Positions 45,483-58,284 are shown, numbered from the stretch's first letter. The stretch: 64,000 bases of DNA from Rhipicephalus microplus (GCF_043290135.1 NC_134710.1:284498276-284562275), one strand, 5' to 3'. The notes: generated by a model from the sequence alone, not told the origin. A program made the numbers and translations.

Positions 45483-47586
45483 GTAAGCATTTAGTACCTA
45501 CTAGTATATTGGGTGTTTGTATTTGACTTCACCTAGATAATCAAAATCTTAGTTATATGTGAAACTCCGTGTTTTTAATACTTTACATGTATCATATGCC
45601 ATAGTTTCTCACTGCATCATTCAGAGGGAAATCTAATGCCTCATTCAGTGTCATAATTTAGGTTGTACATTTCAGAGCACCAGACCACGAGCTGAAATGT
45701 TAGTGTGAAGCTTGTGTCTCTTGATAGGGTCCTGAGTAGCCCCTTTAATTTTATAGACATTGTGTTAGTTGGTTTAGTAAGGAGCTTTGAATAGTTTGGC
45801 CAAGCTTAATTACAGGAAGTTTGTAGAGATAAGCGGTATGTGTGAATAGCTTATACTTCCACAGAAGGCTGCTACTTGCAGTTTCTGAAAATACCAGTTG
45901 ACCGGTGTTCCCATAAATTCAAGCCATACGGTAAACCTTGCACTTTACTTCCCGGCCATAATATTTCCCACTGAAATGCCTCGCTCTGATCTTATTTTCA
46001 ATGATCCTTTTTCTAACTGGAGTTGTTTCATCGAAATAGGCAAAATGTAGACTTGCCTACAAGTTAAGCAGTGAAGACAGGTATTGTCAGTCCATAAATT
46101 CGCAGCGAGCCGATTGAGGAATTTCAGTTCTGACTCGTCTTTGATTTTATTGTGCTTGTATAATTCCTCAGTTCACTCAGAAGTAGTGTTAAAGAATGCA
46201 TTGCACCCAGCTTCTTACACTTTTAATATTGAGATCTTCCATGATGAAAAGACAAGAACATTTTTAATAATGACTCCTTGTATATGGGCTGCTTTTGTTT
46301 GTCCTTGTCTTTTTAGCACTACGTTCAAATATGATCATAGAGAGCCCAGGTACAACGAATTTTGCTTTATATTTATATTCAAAGCTGTCGTATCACATTT
46401 TGTAATGATCTGTACTTTGGGTAGATCGAACTTACCAAATCCATGAGCACAGTTGTAGACAATGGTGAGTTTGCCGGTCTTTAAAACGAAATTGCTGGTG
46501 TTCCTCGCGCTGTGCCCCGAGCCTTCATTTTGAAGATTTTGTCATTGTCTATGAGGAGTTAGAAATGATGTAAGTCGGCTGGATGTGAAAATTATTGCTG
46601 ACGGGTTGGTTTCTGGCGACATGGAAGACAAAGAACTGCCATTTGAAAACGATGCCTGCACCCAACATTTGCTCAAGCTATCTCTGCATCACATGTGCTG
46701 CAACACTGTATCCAAAAGAATGGACTTGAATTACTCAATATTTGAGAGTTGAAAATGCAATCAGCATGGGTGTAGCTAGGAACACAGTGCAAATCTAGAG
46801 AACCTACAAATAACTGCACATTGCACTGTACTGACTGTACCATTGTGACAGACCAAGTAGCCTGAATTTCTACCTTAGCCACTCCTTTGTTGCTCTTTTG
46901 TACAGCCACTTTAAATCCACCACAGTGACATAAATGCGGCAGTAGCAGCTACCACAGCTGAAGGAAACTAAGGAGCTGAGAAGTTGCAAGCTGAGTAAAT
47001 GGAACAACTTGATAACATCATTCATATTAACCCATGTCAACGTCAGCAGAAGTGTTAAGGTACGGCACTCACTTGAATAAAAAAATTCTCGAATAGGGGG
47101 TGCTGCTAGAGCCAACTTTGTGACAAGTTGCCTTGTTTTCATGGCAGCTGCCCTGAAAATGAAGACTGGAAGTCAAAATTTTTACTCTACTGACATCCCC
47201 GGTTCAGATTTTTTTATCCCTTCAAGCTTCTCTTCGCGTAAACTACAGCTTTAATTGTGCTCATTCAGCGTTTCAAGGCACGTTGGTGATAGCGTATTTC
47301 AATCGGTGGCATATTTTGTGTGAACACCTCATTTGCACAAACTTAGTTGAATGCATTCGGTTAGTTTTCTCATAGAAAGTACCAACTTTGTTTGCTCTAT
47401 AATGCCCAAATATGGTATATTGTTTAAACGATGGGTGTAATCAGCTAGAGATGCATGCATAGTACTATTGTGTTGAATAGTAGTTGCAACATGTATGATG
47501 TTTTTGGAGCTCTCTCGGCCAGTGTGATAGCACCCATTTGAGATTCATTTAAGGAGGGAAAAATGGAAATGTTCGCCAACCAACAG

Positions 47587-47742
47587 GGTCCAAACTCCTC
47601 TCTTTTACCCTTTTTGTCACCCGATTCTTTTTCTCGAACTGATGCTACTTTTTCGTTGAGCAGCGCAACGCTTTTTGCTTTTGGCTCAAAGAGCTTTTTT
47701 GCAAAATACTACACGCAGCATTTGAACAAGATGATAAAGATG
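47587..47742 (+). other. Candidate exon, 156 bp, 52 codons
   Basis: Bounded by CAACCAACAG upstream and ATG|GTGAGC downstream; exactly 52 open codons starting GPNSSLLPFLSPDSFSRTDA. An in-frame ATG lies 24 bases upstream. No domain recognised, and there is no polypyrimidine tract of note before the acceptor. Confidence 0.25.
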
Positions 47743-48571
47743 GTGAGCTGGGCTTTGGGGTTGTTCCATCCACTGTTTAGGTGTTGGTCCCCATTTTCAT
47801 TTTCACACTGTACTATCTCTTTCTGTATAGCTTGCAAGAATAGAGAAAAACTAGTACAATACTTCTTGGTGATTTTTTGTTTGTAATGATGCATTTTTAT
47901 GAGCCAGAAATGGAACTAAGGAAATTGATTTTTAATAAGTCACGTGGAAAGTTTTTTATTGCATTCCACATTGAAGATAAAATTTTCAGAAAAATTAGCC
48001 TTGATTCATACTTGTGTGGCATATATTTCAGAAAGAATTTCAGCAAAATTAATCACAGTCTTGGTTTCATTTTTGGTTGGCCTTGCATGGTTGTAGTACT
48101 GCAAGGAAGGGGCCAAGACACTGAACAAAGAAGGAATCTGTAATAACTCATTGCGTTGAATGCCCAGGTCAAGCACTGCGCAACTGAATACTGTGGAGGA
48201 GCACACTGGAACACATGATTGCCAGGAAGGAAATGCATACTCATCTGGAGTCATCGTTCATCCATGTCCTGCCAATCGCTCTTAATTGTAGCGAGCAATC
48301 ATGTCATGCTCCACACTCAGAAATGTTGCTCTATGCTGGGTTTTTACTCACTCGGAGAGACTTCTGTGGAGTAGTCGAAGCATTGTCTTTAATCCTTTGA
48401 TATATTGTCTTTGGTCTTTCCTTATACTTTTTGTCATCTGATCGGGTGGGCTTCTGTCGTACTCTCAACTTTATTGTGGTACTGTTCACAAAAGTGTAAT
48501 GTGGTGCCAAATATGACGGAATGTTAGTCTATCGGAAACTTATCAATAATCACACATTTGAGTTGCATATT

Positions 48572-49479
48572 GTGGTGGTTCTGGGCCCTCAGGCACGAGC
48601 ACAAAACATTTATCGACTGGCTACAATCACAAACACTGATTGGCCAAACACTACAAATATAACGAAATTCCTAACCCTACGCTCCTAGACCACTCAAGCG
48701 TGACAATCGGTGAATCCCAAAATAATTGTTGGTCGGAAGTCACTCACAGTACTAGGAGGTTGACGACAGACCCATAAAACGGTAGGATCACGAGTAGTAC
48801 CCGTGTGCCCAATGACCTCGTGTGTCGACGCACGAGCAGACGTGGAACTGCTGGTTTCCCAACACGCAGGCTATGTCGTGCCCGACGTGGCACCGAGGCC
48901 ATGCTTCCAGTTCCAGCTTGCGATGTACTCACATGGATGTGGCACCGAGACCATGATCTTCGCCGGTTGGACGGAAACAGCTGCTCGCCAGAAGAGCGAG
49001 TGTCCTGACCCAGCGTAGCAGTGCTGCTCTTGCGGTGAGCAAGTGAGCAGCCGGGCGAGCAGCTATTGTTTCTGTTCAATTGGCGGGGATCGTGGTCTCA
49101 TTTCCACGTCCAAGCGGAGCTGAAGCTGAAGCCCGGAGCTAAAACAGTGGTTTCGATGCCACGTCGGGCGCAACTTGGCCTGCGTGTTGGGAAATAAGCA
49201 GTTCCACATTCGCTCGGGCATCGACGCACGACGTCATCGTGCACTCGGGTACTACTCGTGATCCTACCGCTTCGTGCGTCTTTCGTCAACCTCCTGGTAC
49301 TGTGAGTGACGTCCGACGAACACTTATTTTGGGATGCAACGATTGTCGCGCTTGTGTGAGCTAGGAGCATAGGGTGAGAACTTTCATAATATTTGTAGTG
49401 TTTGGCCAATGAGAGTGTTTGTGATTGTATCCAGTCAATAAATATTTCGTGTCCGTGTTTCAGGGCCCTGAACCACCAC
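48572..49479. mobile_element. Foldback element, about 908 bp
   Basis: Starts GTGGTGGTTCTGGGCCCT and ends AGGGCCCTGAACCACCAC. The two halves are diverged reverse complements over most of their length, with the centre near 49025. Matching pairs include GGATCACGAGTAGTACCCG with CGGGTACTACTCGTGATCC, and CAAACACTGATTGGCCAAAC with GTTTGGCCAATGAGAGTGTTTG. The flanks TTGCATATT and TCATATATT share 6 of 9 positions, a weak hint of a 9-bp duplication. It has no coding capacity. Superfamily unknown. Confidence 0.75.
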
Positions 49480-50954
49480 TCATATATTTTAGTTTTGGTT
49501 CATATTTTATATTTTGGCTTAGCTGGGCAGGTCATCTGTATTTGTGGAAATATGGAATTAAGGTGAAATCACTTTTTGTTGAGTATATTTCTCATTACTT
49601 CATTTTTATGTTTTAAGAAAATTCAGGCGCTATATACATACTAGTAATTTTAAGACTTGACGAATGCAATTTTTGGGAGATTTCAAAAGATTTGTAGAAA
49701 CTTTTTGCAAACACTAGCAGACTAAAAACTACATTACAACCCATAGTGTTTTTAAAGGATAGTCCACGTCATGCTTACTTATTTGCAAGTAGTTTACCAA
49801 ATTTACTCTGTATTGTAGACATATTGTGTAGCTCTCAATTACATCAATTGTTGCAGTTGAGAACCATTGAGAAGGTATGCATTCTACAGGGCTATATTCA
49901 TGTTTCTATTCTAAGGAGAGAGGATAATTATGGAGTTAACATAGTGCCATTCTTGCAGAAAGGCCATGTCTACATGCTGTACACAGTGATACGGAGAGCA
50001 CACAACTATTTGTGTAAATCCTGAAGATAGCCTTCTGGGCGCATAAGCAGCTATTGCTCTCTGAAACGAAAAAAGTTAGTATGATACTACAGCATTGAAA
50101 ACTGTGCCAAACTGAGTGTGGGTTGTGTGCGTGGTATTCAGTTTTTTTTCTATCGTTTGTATTCAAGACTAACGCCATCTAGTTGCAGCAGACTTGCAAG
50201 TAGCACTAGTGCTAAAAACCAGAGAAATCTTGCCAAAGGGTTAGAGTGACTTGTCGTGTTTGTCTTGATTTTCTTTCTCTTCATTCTCTTGCATGCATGC
50301 ATATTCTGGGAGGTCACTGTGCTGTGGAAATTTTATCTTGCAACCTTACCATGAAAGTACTGGACACAGTATAACGGAAAAAAAACGATATAGACATGTT
50401 GTACAAAAAATGCATTTACATTTTCTCATTGTGGGCTCTTGCATCTTAGGGCAACTATAAAACTGTTCTTAGTATCAAGAAAACTATTGGTGTACCTAAG
50501 TGGGTAGTTTTTGGGAGAGTTTATTCTCTTTACACTCTGTCAGAGAGCTATACTTTTTAAGCTTAAGATAACGAATCTACATGTTTTTATTGCAACAGTT
50601 ACGCAAATGAGAATAAAACTTCAAAATATTCCAATCCAATTGATGAGTGTAAAACAAGTTTGTTGCAAAATCTTATTTTAACATAGGAAAAACTAATGTA
50701 TGCTGCTGCTATCTAGACTACATGTCCTCTATATGCTCTGCCTGGTGTGGCACCCACTTCTTCTCTTTCTTGTGGTCATAGAACACTTTAGATCCTTGTA
50801 TAAGCTCATAGTTGCATGAAAGAAGCAGCAGATATTAATTGAGATGTATGGCAGATAGCAAAGTTGTGTCTTAAAAAAGTTTATGGGGCTTTTTAATACT
50901 ACTGAGTAAATAATTCATTTAGATCAAATGGTAGTGGTGCCAAAGGAAAAAAAA
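49480..50954. other. No gene seen
   Basis: AT-rich spacer with short frames only. Confidence 0.5.
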
Positions 50955-52185
50955 CCAGCACACAAATATTTTATTTATCGATACTGCAGGCCAATATGCT
51001 GGCCCATGCAGGAGGGGCAAATACAATATTACAATGACAAGGCATTCACGAAAAGACTAACAATGCAAGAAGAAAAACGTACAGTGCAAGACGCATGGGA
51101 TTTACGACACAATTGCAAAAAATGTTTAAACACTAAATATTAAGAGAATTGGTTTTCCAATTCTTTTGTAAAGGTTTCCAATTGTATGATGTGAGGAGGT
51201 AAAGAGTTCCATTCTTTTATGGTGCGCGGAAAAAAACTGTTCATACGAGATTTGGTTTTGACGAATATAGGCGTGAGAGAAAAGCTGTGTCTGTGTCTAG
51301 TCGACCGTGTGTTTAGGGGCACTAGAAATTGAGGCTTCTGAAGGCCAATTTTTCCCATTTATTATGTTGTACAGAAACGGTAGGCGACAAAGTTTATGGC
51401 GATGTTCTAGTGAACCTATTTTATTAGTAAGCATTAGAAGTGAAGGGGAATGTTCTCTTTTGTATTTTACAAAAATAAATCTAACAGCCTTCGTCTACAC
51501 ATGCTCCCAATTTTTTGTCTTTTTTGGTGTGAGGATCCCATAACACCACTGCATATTCAAGTTTTGAGCGCACAATTGCGTTGTATGCCAAAAGCTTTGT
51601 AGTCGCCGGAGCTTTGCTAAGGTTTCTTTTCAAAAACCACAATTTGCACTAGGCTGAAGAGCATGTAAGAGATATATGATCTGACCAGGTAAGTTTGTTA
51701 TTAAACGTAATGCCAAAGTATTTATACTGGTCAACCTCGGTTATTATGGTGTCGTTCAGAACGTAAGAAAATATGCTAGGTTCTTTTTTTCTTGTTATTC
51801 GCATCAAAACTGTTTTTTGTACATATATTTCCATTCCCCAATGTCTACACCACTCTGAAATAGCTGTGACTGATTGCTGCAAGCTTCGGTGATCATTCTG
51901 CGAGGTAATTTCTTTAAATATGACACAGTCATCCGCAAATAAATTTACATGCACGTCACTAGGGAGTTTTTCCGAGATATAATTTATATAGATCAGGAAT
52001 AGGAGTGGTCCCAGTACCCTGCCTTGCGGCACGCCCGAGGTTACATGGCGCGCAACAGACGAACATTGCTTAATTTCTACGAACTGTTACCTGTGCCGTA
52101 GGTATGCCTGGATCCATGATGTAATGTTTGAAGGGAGACCAATACATTCGAGCTTGTAGATTAATTTTTCTTGAGTGAATTAGTG
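50955..52185 (-). mobile_element. LINE 3' fragment (non-LTR retrotransposon)
   Basis: On the minus strand: the C-terminal half of a reverse transcriptase, a C-terminal domain, a stop and a 3' untranslated region ending near GTATCGATAAATAAAATA. The 5' part is missing, as usual for LINE insertions. Reverse transcriptase features suggest a Jockey/CR1-type clade. Confidence 0.8.
51140..52180 (-). pseudogene. LINE reverse transcriptase fragment
   Basis: From about 52180 (minus) the translation reads like LINE reverse transcriptase upstream of GVPQGRVLGPLLFLIYINYI, followed by the catalytic box VNLFADDCVIF at about 51922-51954 and QYKYFGITFNNKLTWSDHI. After a stop at 51649 other frames continue to the typical end MNSFFPRTIKEWNSLP and a stop at 51140. 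FADD is kept. It is broken by at least two frame changes and 5'-truncated. Confidence 0.8.
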
Positions 52186-52544
52186 TTTAGTATTCAGCCT
52201 TAGGCTCCTTTTGCAATGCATGGAACCATTTCCTTTATGCTCCACTTCGTTGTTTGCATGCCTTGTCACACAGGGAACATGAAGCCCTTTGAGAAAAGTA
52301 TGTGCAGTACTCACGGAATTAAACGGGACAATTTACGGCTAAGTAACCCACATTATTTTCTTTCCACCGTCTTCAGTTCAGGTCATATTGGCATCTTTTC
52401 AACTCGAACGATTAGATCAGAGCCAAACTTAAGCTTAGATAGCAGATTGGTCGCGACGGTTATCACGAGCGATAGCGCATGCCAGTCATGATATCAATGT
52501 CTGGTTTGAATCCATGAGTACTGTACATCAAGCATGCTGGCTGT

Positions 52545-53530
52545 TCCGTCACCTGCTGCTCGTTGGCACGGTCGGAGCACATAAAGAAAAAAAATGTCAT
52601 GGCTTGTTGGCTGCTAATAAAATATAAATACTACACATATGTGAACGCACCTGCATGTATCTCTACAAATGATGTGCGAAAGCAGTGGTGCAGTCAGCGT
52701 AGGTATTACACTTTACAGGATGTAGCCATTAAACAGCATAAGACTTGTCACATGTTGATACGTACAGCGGAAACATGCTATCGTGAGCAATGTGGGATGG
52801 CACACTCAGTTCCTAATTATTCATTGATTACTTGTTCACAAGCTAAACAATTGTTTGTCCATCATTGGGTTGAACCAAACTGCAAAGGGGTGCTATCGTG
52901 TTCAGCTATAGAGATGATAATCTTATTTGCATTGACAAGTCATGTGCTGTGCAAATAAGTGAGTGCATTTTAAATGTGTCTAAAGCAAAAGCGATGAGAC
53001 TAGAATTCAATTGCAAGGTATCTTGCTTTGATAATTTGGAGTTTCTTGACACATCCTTTTTAAGTTTTACTGCAAGCATGTTTGTGGGCAGTATGCTTCG
53101 GTTTCTACAAAACTAGTTCTATTTCTTATTGGCGCATTCGAATAATGGGAAACGAGGAAAAAACACTTGTGCGGATAAGATGAGCATTGTTCCCAGCTAC
53201 AAATTGATCATCTCAAAATGGCAAGGTGATTCATACGTGTCGTTGCATTGGTTTGTGAAAATCTGTTTGCATGGCAAAGAAAGATAAATACGGATGTTCT
53301 CCACCCATGATAAATGAAGATGCTGGAAATATATATACTTTGTATGTATAAGAAGTTGCATAAGGACTGAGGAATGGAGGGAAGCGATGTGGGGGTAAGG
53401 TTGTGTTTTCTGCCCCAAATAATCTTAGTCGCATTTGTTACATAGTGCACAAAAGGACTCAAGGGTATGCATAGGGCAAAGGAAATGGGGTTAGAGGCGT
53501 GCCAATTGACCACCTTCAAGCAATCCCAGA
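52545..53530 (+). repeat. Tandem duplication, copy 1
   Basis: Matches 53590-55060 in order: GTCACCTGCTGCT with GTCACCCTCTCCA; CATGTATCTC with CATGTATCTC; CTGTGCAAATAAGTGAG with the same; TATGTATAAGAAGT with the same; TAGTGCACA with the same. Offset about 1045 bp at the start. Copies are clearly diverged. No gene in either. Confidence 0.72.
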
Positions 53531-53589
53531 AACCCCCTTGGGCGCGCAAAGCACAATGGGAATGGTCACTACGTTGAGTGCGCTGACTG

Positions 53590-55060
53590 TTTCGTCACCC
53601 TCTCCATGTTAGTGCTGGGAGCACTAAACGAAAAATGCATCACCGCTTGTTGACTATTATTAAATCATAAGCACTACACATGTCTGAAGGCACTTGCATG
53701 TATCTCAACGCATGAAACTCGAAAGGAATCATGCAGTGAGTGTAGGTACAACCAAGCGTATGTATACGGCTTGATACGCATGCGAGTTGTCGCATGTCAA
53801 TACATTCAGTAAAAACGAACTGTCGTGAGTAATGTGAGCTGTAACATCGAGTTCATAATTATTGAATAATTACTTATTCATAAACTGAACAATTAATCAT
53901 TTGTGATAAGGTTTAACTCAACTGCAGAGAGGTGTTAGTGTTCATTTATAGAGATTATTGCTTGATTTATTTGACAAGTTATGCTCTGTGCAAATAAGTG
54001 AGCTCATTCTAAATGTGTTTTAAGAAAAAAGGGTCGGGACTAGAATTCACTTGCGAGGTGCCCTGCTTTGGTAATCTGCAGTTTCTTGGTACATGTTCTT
54101 AAAGGGACACTAAAGAGGAACAATGAGTTGGTTGATGTGGACAAACTGAACTCTGAGAACTTTAATGCTATAAATTTCACTATCATTAGTTCATTTTTTG
54201 AAAAGAAAATCAAGGGTGAAGTTTCATTTTTCAATTTCGCACTGAAATCTGTGTTACATTGAAAATTTCCAAATGTATTTTCGTATTTTCAGTACATTGG
54301 CTCAATGAAATATTCTGAAACTTCATATTCTGTCTATGGCACCCGAAGATGTCAATGTACTTCATTTTTATCGATTAGAAGCCACATAGGATCCATTTGT
54401 TGCCTTCAAAATGTATGACGTTACGATGGCTTGGCGGGGGAATTTCAAGGTGGGGTCACCACCCGCTTACCGAACCTCCTGTTGTGGTAAGAGTGGTGTT
54501 TTCAGCATCGTGAAACTGTACTACTAATGCGTGGAAAACCGTTTTGCTCTTTATTATCCCTTTGCTTCACTGGGAGCATGTTTGCGTGCCTATAGTCCGA
54601 ATACAGCGAAACTACGGTCTTTAATTTTACACCGTCGTATCCTAATGTTGTTAAACGAGAAACTGTGGTGTCATGCTTATGCATGGCATTGGGGGAAAAA
54701 AACGTGCGCACATAAGATAAGCAGTAGTTTCCAGCTATGAATTGATCGCCGCAAAGAGGCAGGGTGTCCTGCATATCGTTGCGTCAGTTTGCTGAAATTT
54801 CTTCGGATGCCAAATAAAGATAAGCACTGTGTCTGCTGCTACCAGTATAAAATGAAGCAACTAGAAATATCACAGTTATTCTATGTATGTATAAGAAGTG
54901 GCACAAAGCGAATAATGTATACAGAAGAGACTTGGAAATCTATACGGAAGCATTTGTTTGCCCAAATAAGTTCAGCCACATTTGTTCTGTAGTGCACACA
55001 AGATCTCAAAGGTCTGCAGTGTGGAAAGAAAAATGCGGTCAAAGGCATGTCAATTGTTTG
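53590..55060 (+). repeat. Tandem duplication, copy 2, interrupted
   Basis: Collinear with copy 1 but with about 460 bp of extra sequence at about 54097-54565, which accounts for the greater length. Confidence 0.72.
54097..54565. repeat. Inserted repeat starting TTAAAGGGACACTAAAG
   Basis: The sequence is absent from copy 1 of the tandem duplication. Its first bases (TTAAAGGGACACTAAAGAGG) resemble a dispersed motif I have met in tick sequences. A 64-codon frame at 54068-54262 overlaps its start; I do not regard it as a gene. The exact end is uncertain. Confidence 0.45.
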
Positions 55061-55400
55061 GTCAATATTTGTGCGCAAGTTAGGTGTAAATGTCCTTCTT
55101 TTGCCCACATGCACATCGACCAGGTCGATGTATTAGCACGCTTTTCAGCGAGCAATTACGTCCATTGAATGGAGCCTCTGATCTTGCCTCTTTAAGTCAA
55201 TAATGCAAATGTGATCCTATCTTCGAAAGCAGTGATTTTGTCTCTGTGCTTTCAACAACGCAAGAAATTTTGGAGGCATATCATGTCACAAATAACGCTG
55301 CAATCTGTCTAAGTCAAATTTCTTGTCATGTAATGATAGAGAAGGTGAGCTTCATTAATCAACTGTAAACACGCAGCTTGGTTGTTTGACTTTTGTGACT

Positions 55401-55441
55401 GGGGGTGCAGCGTGTGTCATAAAGACACACGCTGCACCCCC
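55401..55441. repeat. Perfect hairpin, 17-bp arms, 7-base loop
   Basis: GGGGGTGCAGCGTGTGT, loop CATAAAG, then its exact reverse complement. It is too short for a typical miRNA precursor and does not overlap any gene. A young templated inversion is likely. Confidence 0.8.
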
Positions 55442-55589
55442 ATTTTTCAGATACTTCTTTTTTTTTGAACACGTGCAATACTTTTAGAGTTGTGAGGGGG
55501 TGCTAGATGGTGTGCGTATTCTCTTACTTGTCCGGCGCCTTTCCTTTTCCGCTCTAAGTATTATTCCAACCTGAAACTGTATGTACGAC

Positions 55590-55755
55590 GGCAGGGCAGT
55601 ATCAAAGATACATGTATCTGAAATACTATTCCAGATATTCTTTGAGTATCTTGTATCTGTATCATAATACGTCTCTCAAGACGTGTATCTGTATCTGTAT
55701 TTACGTTACATTCGATAATGTATCGTGTATCTTAAGATACAATTTACAGCGATCG
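55590..55755. repeat. GTATCT/AGATAC-rich repeat tract
   Basis: Multiple copies of GTATCTGTATC, AGATACATGTATCT and similar short palindromic strings. It resembles the ends of small DNA transposons seen in arthropods, but I could not define termini or a target duplication. Confidence 0.4.
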
Positions 55756-56519
55756 GAACGCTTTACTATGCGAAACATGAATCTCTGACCTAACTCCGCT
55801 GCTCAGGCTGGTGTTGGTGCGACTAAGGCACCTGAATAAAACTAAGGGCAATGACATTTAATCTTTTCGTCCCACTCCAACAGTCAGGTAGGCGATGAGG
55901 TGTGCGCGTCCCTTTCGGTGAAGGAGGGCTTGCGTAGTCTTTTTGTTTTCGAAATTTCTTCCCTCGGTAGTTGCTTCAGAGCCGTGAAACTTCGCAGTGG
56001 CTACTTGAAAGCACCGCGTACCTCAGTGCGTGTGGTTATGACAGCACCAATTCCGGTGCCGCTTTCCAGTGTCGAACTATAGCGCCGCTGGCACTGATGA
56101 TGTATCTAAAATAACAAGCACTTACTTATCAGACGATATATTGGCGGTCCATGCCGCTTTCCTTCTGCTGTTTCTATTGAAAGAGCTCTTGAATTTATAA
56201 TAGGATTGTTACCCAAGTGCGTTCTCATTTGTTCTTCGCTTGCATCTCATATTCACCTAGTGTTCTGAACTGTTTTTTTTTCAGTCTCGTGAATGCAATA
56301 TGCCTTTTGTAATGTAAAGCCAAAATAATAGCTCTGTTTTATCCTTAAATATATTACACATATGGTCAGAGCAATGTACATGCCGATTAGGAGATGTGTC
56401 TTATTTTACTAAATGCAGACTGTACTTTCTAGTGTACTCTTTCAATATACACTTCACATTGTGCTCATCGACAGTGTCGATGGGAGTCGATTCCAAATGT
56501 ATCCACAAATCGTAGATAC
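55756..56519. other. No gene seen
   Basis: Spacer between the GTATCT tract and element F. Confidence 0.5.
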
Positions 56520-56675
56520 TGTGGCAAAGCCTCTAAACAGTGGGTCGTCCTCTCCAGCGCCTTCTAGTGGGTCGCCCTTTTCTTAAGAAGAGCAGCTCGT
56601 GCAGAGAGTCGGTTCCCGCATTGACTGTCGCTGTCATGAATCATCGCCGAGTGTCCGCCAATAAACGTCTTAACA
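56520..56675 (+). repeat. Candidate 5' LTR of element F
   Basis: From TGTGGCAAAGCC to GTCTTAACA, with AATAAACG near the end as a possible poly(A) signal. It cannot be confirmed by a partner LTR. TGGGGGAGAGTGCTGTG at 56679 sits where a primer-binding site should be and resembles those of C and E. Confidence 0.5.
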
Positions 56676-56811
56676 AATTGGGGGAGAGTGCTGTGCCCTT
56701 CAAACACCTTCGGTACGCATTCGTTGCCCTTGAAGCTTCGATCCCATACCGTGCCTTTTACCGTGCACCAAGACGCCGCGCAGCAAACGCTTCCTCCTAC
56801 GCCGACGCCAT

Positions 56812-57880
56812 GTCCCATTGCCCCCCCCCCTCCCCTGCATCTGCGACCCTTCTGCCTTCACCGGCGCGGATGACACTGACGTCGAGGATTGGCTTGCCAT
56901 GTACGAACGCGTGAGCATCCTAAATCACTCGAACGAGGCAGGTAAACTCGGCAACCTGTTTTCCACCTCCCGGGTGTGGCCGGCATGTGGTACACGAGCC
57001 ACGTGTCCGATTTACCTACCTGGTCCGCTTTTAAAACCGCTGTCGTCGACGTGTTCGGCTGTCCTGCCATTCGTGAGCTGCTAGCCGAACAGCATTTACA
57101 TGAACGAGCACAGCAGACCGGCGAGTCCTTCACAAGTTACATCGAGGAAATCCTTGAGTTGTGCCAGAAAACCAACCCGAACATGTCGACCAGAGGCTGA
57201 CAAAATCACGCATGTTCTAAAAGGCATTGCCGACGATGCCTTCACCATGCTTCTGGCCAAGAACCCTCGCACTGTAGCAGAAGTCATTACATTATGCCAA
57301 AGTTACGACGTGCTGCGGCGGCAGTGCTTGATGACCCGTCAACCGCCACCACGTGACGCTGATCTCTTGGGATCGTCAGCAGTTCCTGACCACACAACCT
57401 TGCTCACCGAAATCAAGTCGTTCGTGCGTGAGGAAGTTGCCTGCCAGGTCTCTTTATTGGCTTTGGCTTCCCCGCAACATGCTCAACAGCCATCAAGTAC
57501 ATGTCTACCTCCCTTCCGCTGAGTCATTCAGCAGAAAATTGCGGAGGTGGTTCCTGAATACCACCAGCTGCCTCCTGTATCTGCGCCACTCAGCTACGCC
57601 CAAGTTGTCGCCAGGCCGCCCCTACCGAATTCTGTGGATGGCCCCCTAAGTTACACCGAAACCATCACCAGGCCCCAGGCCTTCGGAGAAACTGCGTCGC
57701 CTACATACGCCGACGTCATCCACGTGCCCCGAGTGCCGCCCATCATGCACTCATATCAGCAGCCGGCTCGCCCATTGCGTTCTGCGACATGGATGGGACC
57801 CGCGCACCGATGGTGCACTTCTGACAATCGCGACATCTGCTTTTTTGTGGTTGCGTCAGTCACGTAGCACGCTATTGCAA
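56812..57880 (+). pseudogene. gag pseudogene of element F
   Basis: Capsid region: DDTDVEDWLAMYERVSILNH, MWYTSHVSDLPTWSAFKTAV, QQTGESFTSYIEEILELCQK, then THVLKGIADDAFTMLLAKNP; this matches the order in element C (WTADYERTSAL, VGHVLKGIVDDAFNLLM). Frameshifts occur near 56950 and 57200 and a stop at 57520. A Pro/Ser-rich tail follows. The zinc knuckle region near 57815-57880 is degraded. Confidence 0.78.
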
Positions 57881-57882
57881 TT

Positions 57883-58284
57883 GTGTGCAGCAACCGCAGG
57901 TCGCCTCCAACTTTCCCAGCCAATCGAGCCGTTCTTATGACCAACCTCCACCTATGCCACCGTCGTCCCGCCCGCACCGTCTACCCGCCGTTCACCATCT
58001 CCGCGACATCGCTCACTGTCGCCAATGCCGCCACGTCCACTCGAGGGCGACCAGGAAAACTAGTCGTCGCAGTCCACGAGGCAAAGGCTGCGACGCTGTC
58101 GAGCTGTGGAAGCCCTCAGGAAAGCCCATCGAACTTGACAGACGTGCTTGTGAATGGTGTTCGTGCATCTGCCCTTGTAGATACTAGAGCCGCCGTATCC
58201 GTTACGGACGCAAAACTTGGCCGATTACTGCGCAAAGTGACCACACCACTTTCCGGGCTCTCCCTCCGTACAGCCAGCGCTTAA
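57883..58284 (+). pseudogene. Aspartic protease of element F with altered active site
   Basis: The frame reads DVLVNGVRASALVDTRAAVS; the expected DTGA is DTRA at 58180-58191. Gly to Arg in this triplet should abolish activity, as the triad is near-invariant in retroviral-type proteases. The downstream equivalent of DLILGxDFL is DVILEFNFL in the following frame (58340 onward). Confidence 0.75.

Larger units (their letters stand above)
43528..48571. other. AT-rich, mostly unique sequence; two weak candidate exons
   Basis: No mobile element recognised except short direct repeats of GCTCCAAARTGC at about 44830-44870. Composition is T-rich and intron-like. Two splice-bounded open segments on the plus strand are listed separately. 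Confidence 0.4.

Noticed and set aside
55401..55441. miRNA precursor or terminator
   Set aside because: The stem is too short for a normal animal precursor, and a bacterial-type terminator does not apply in this genome.
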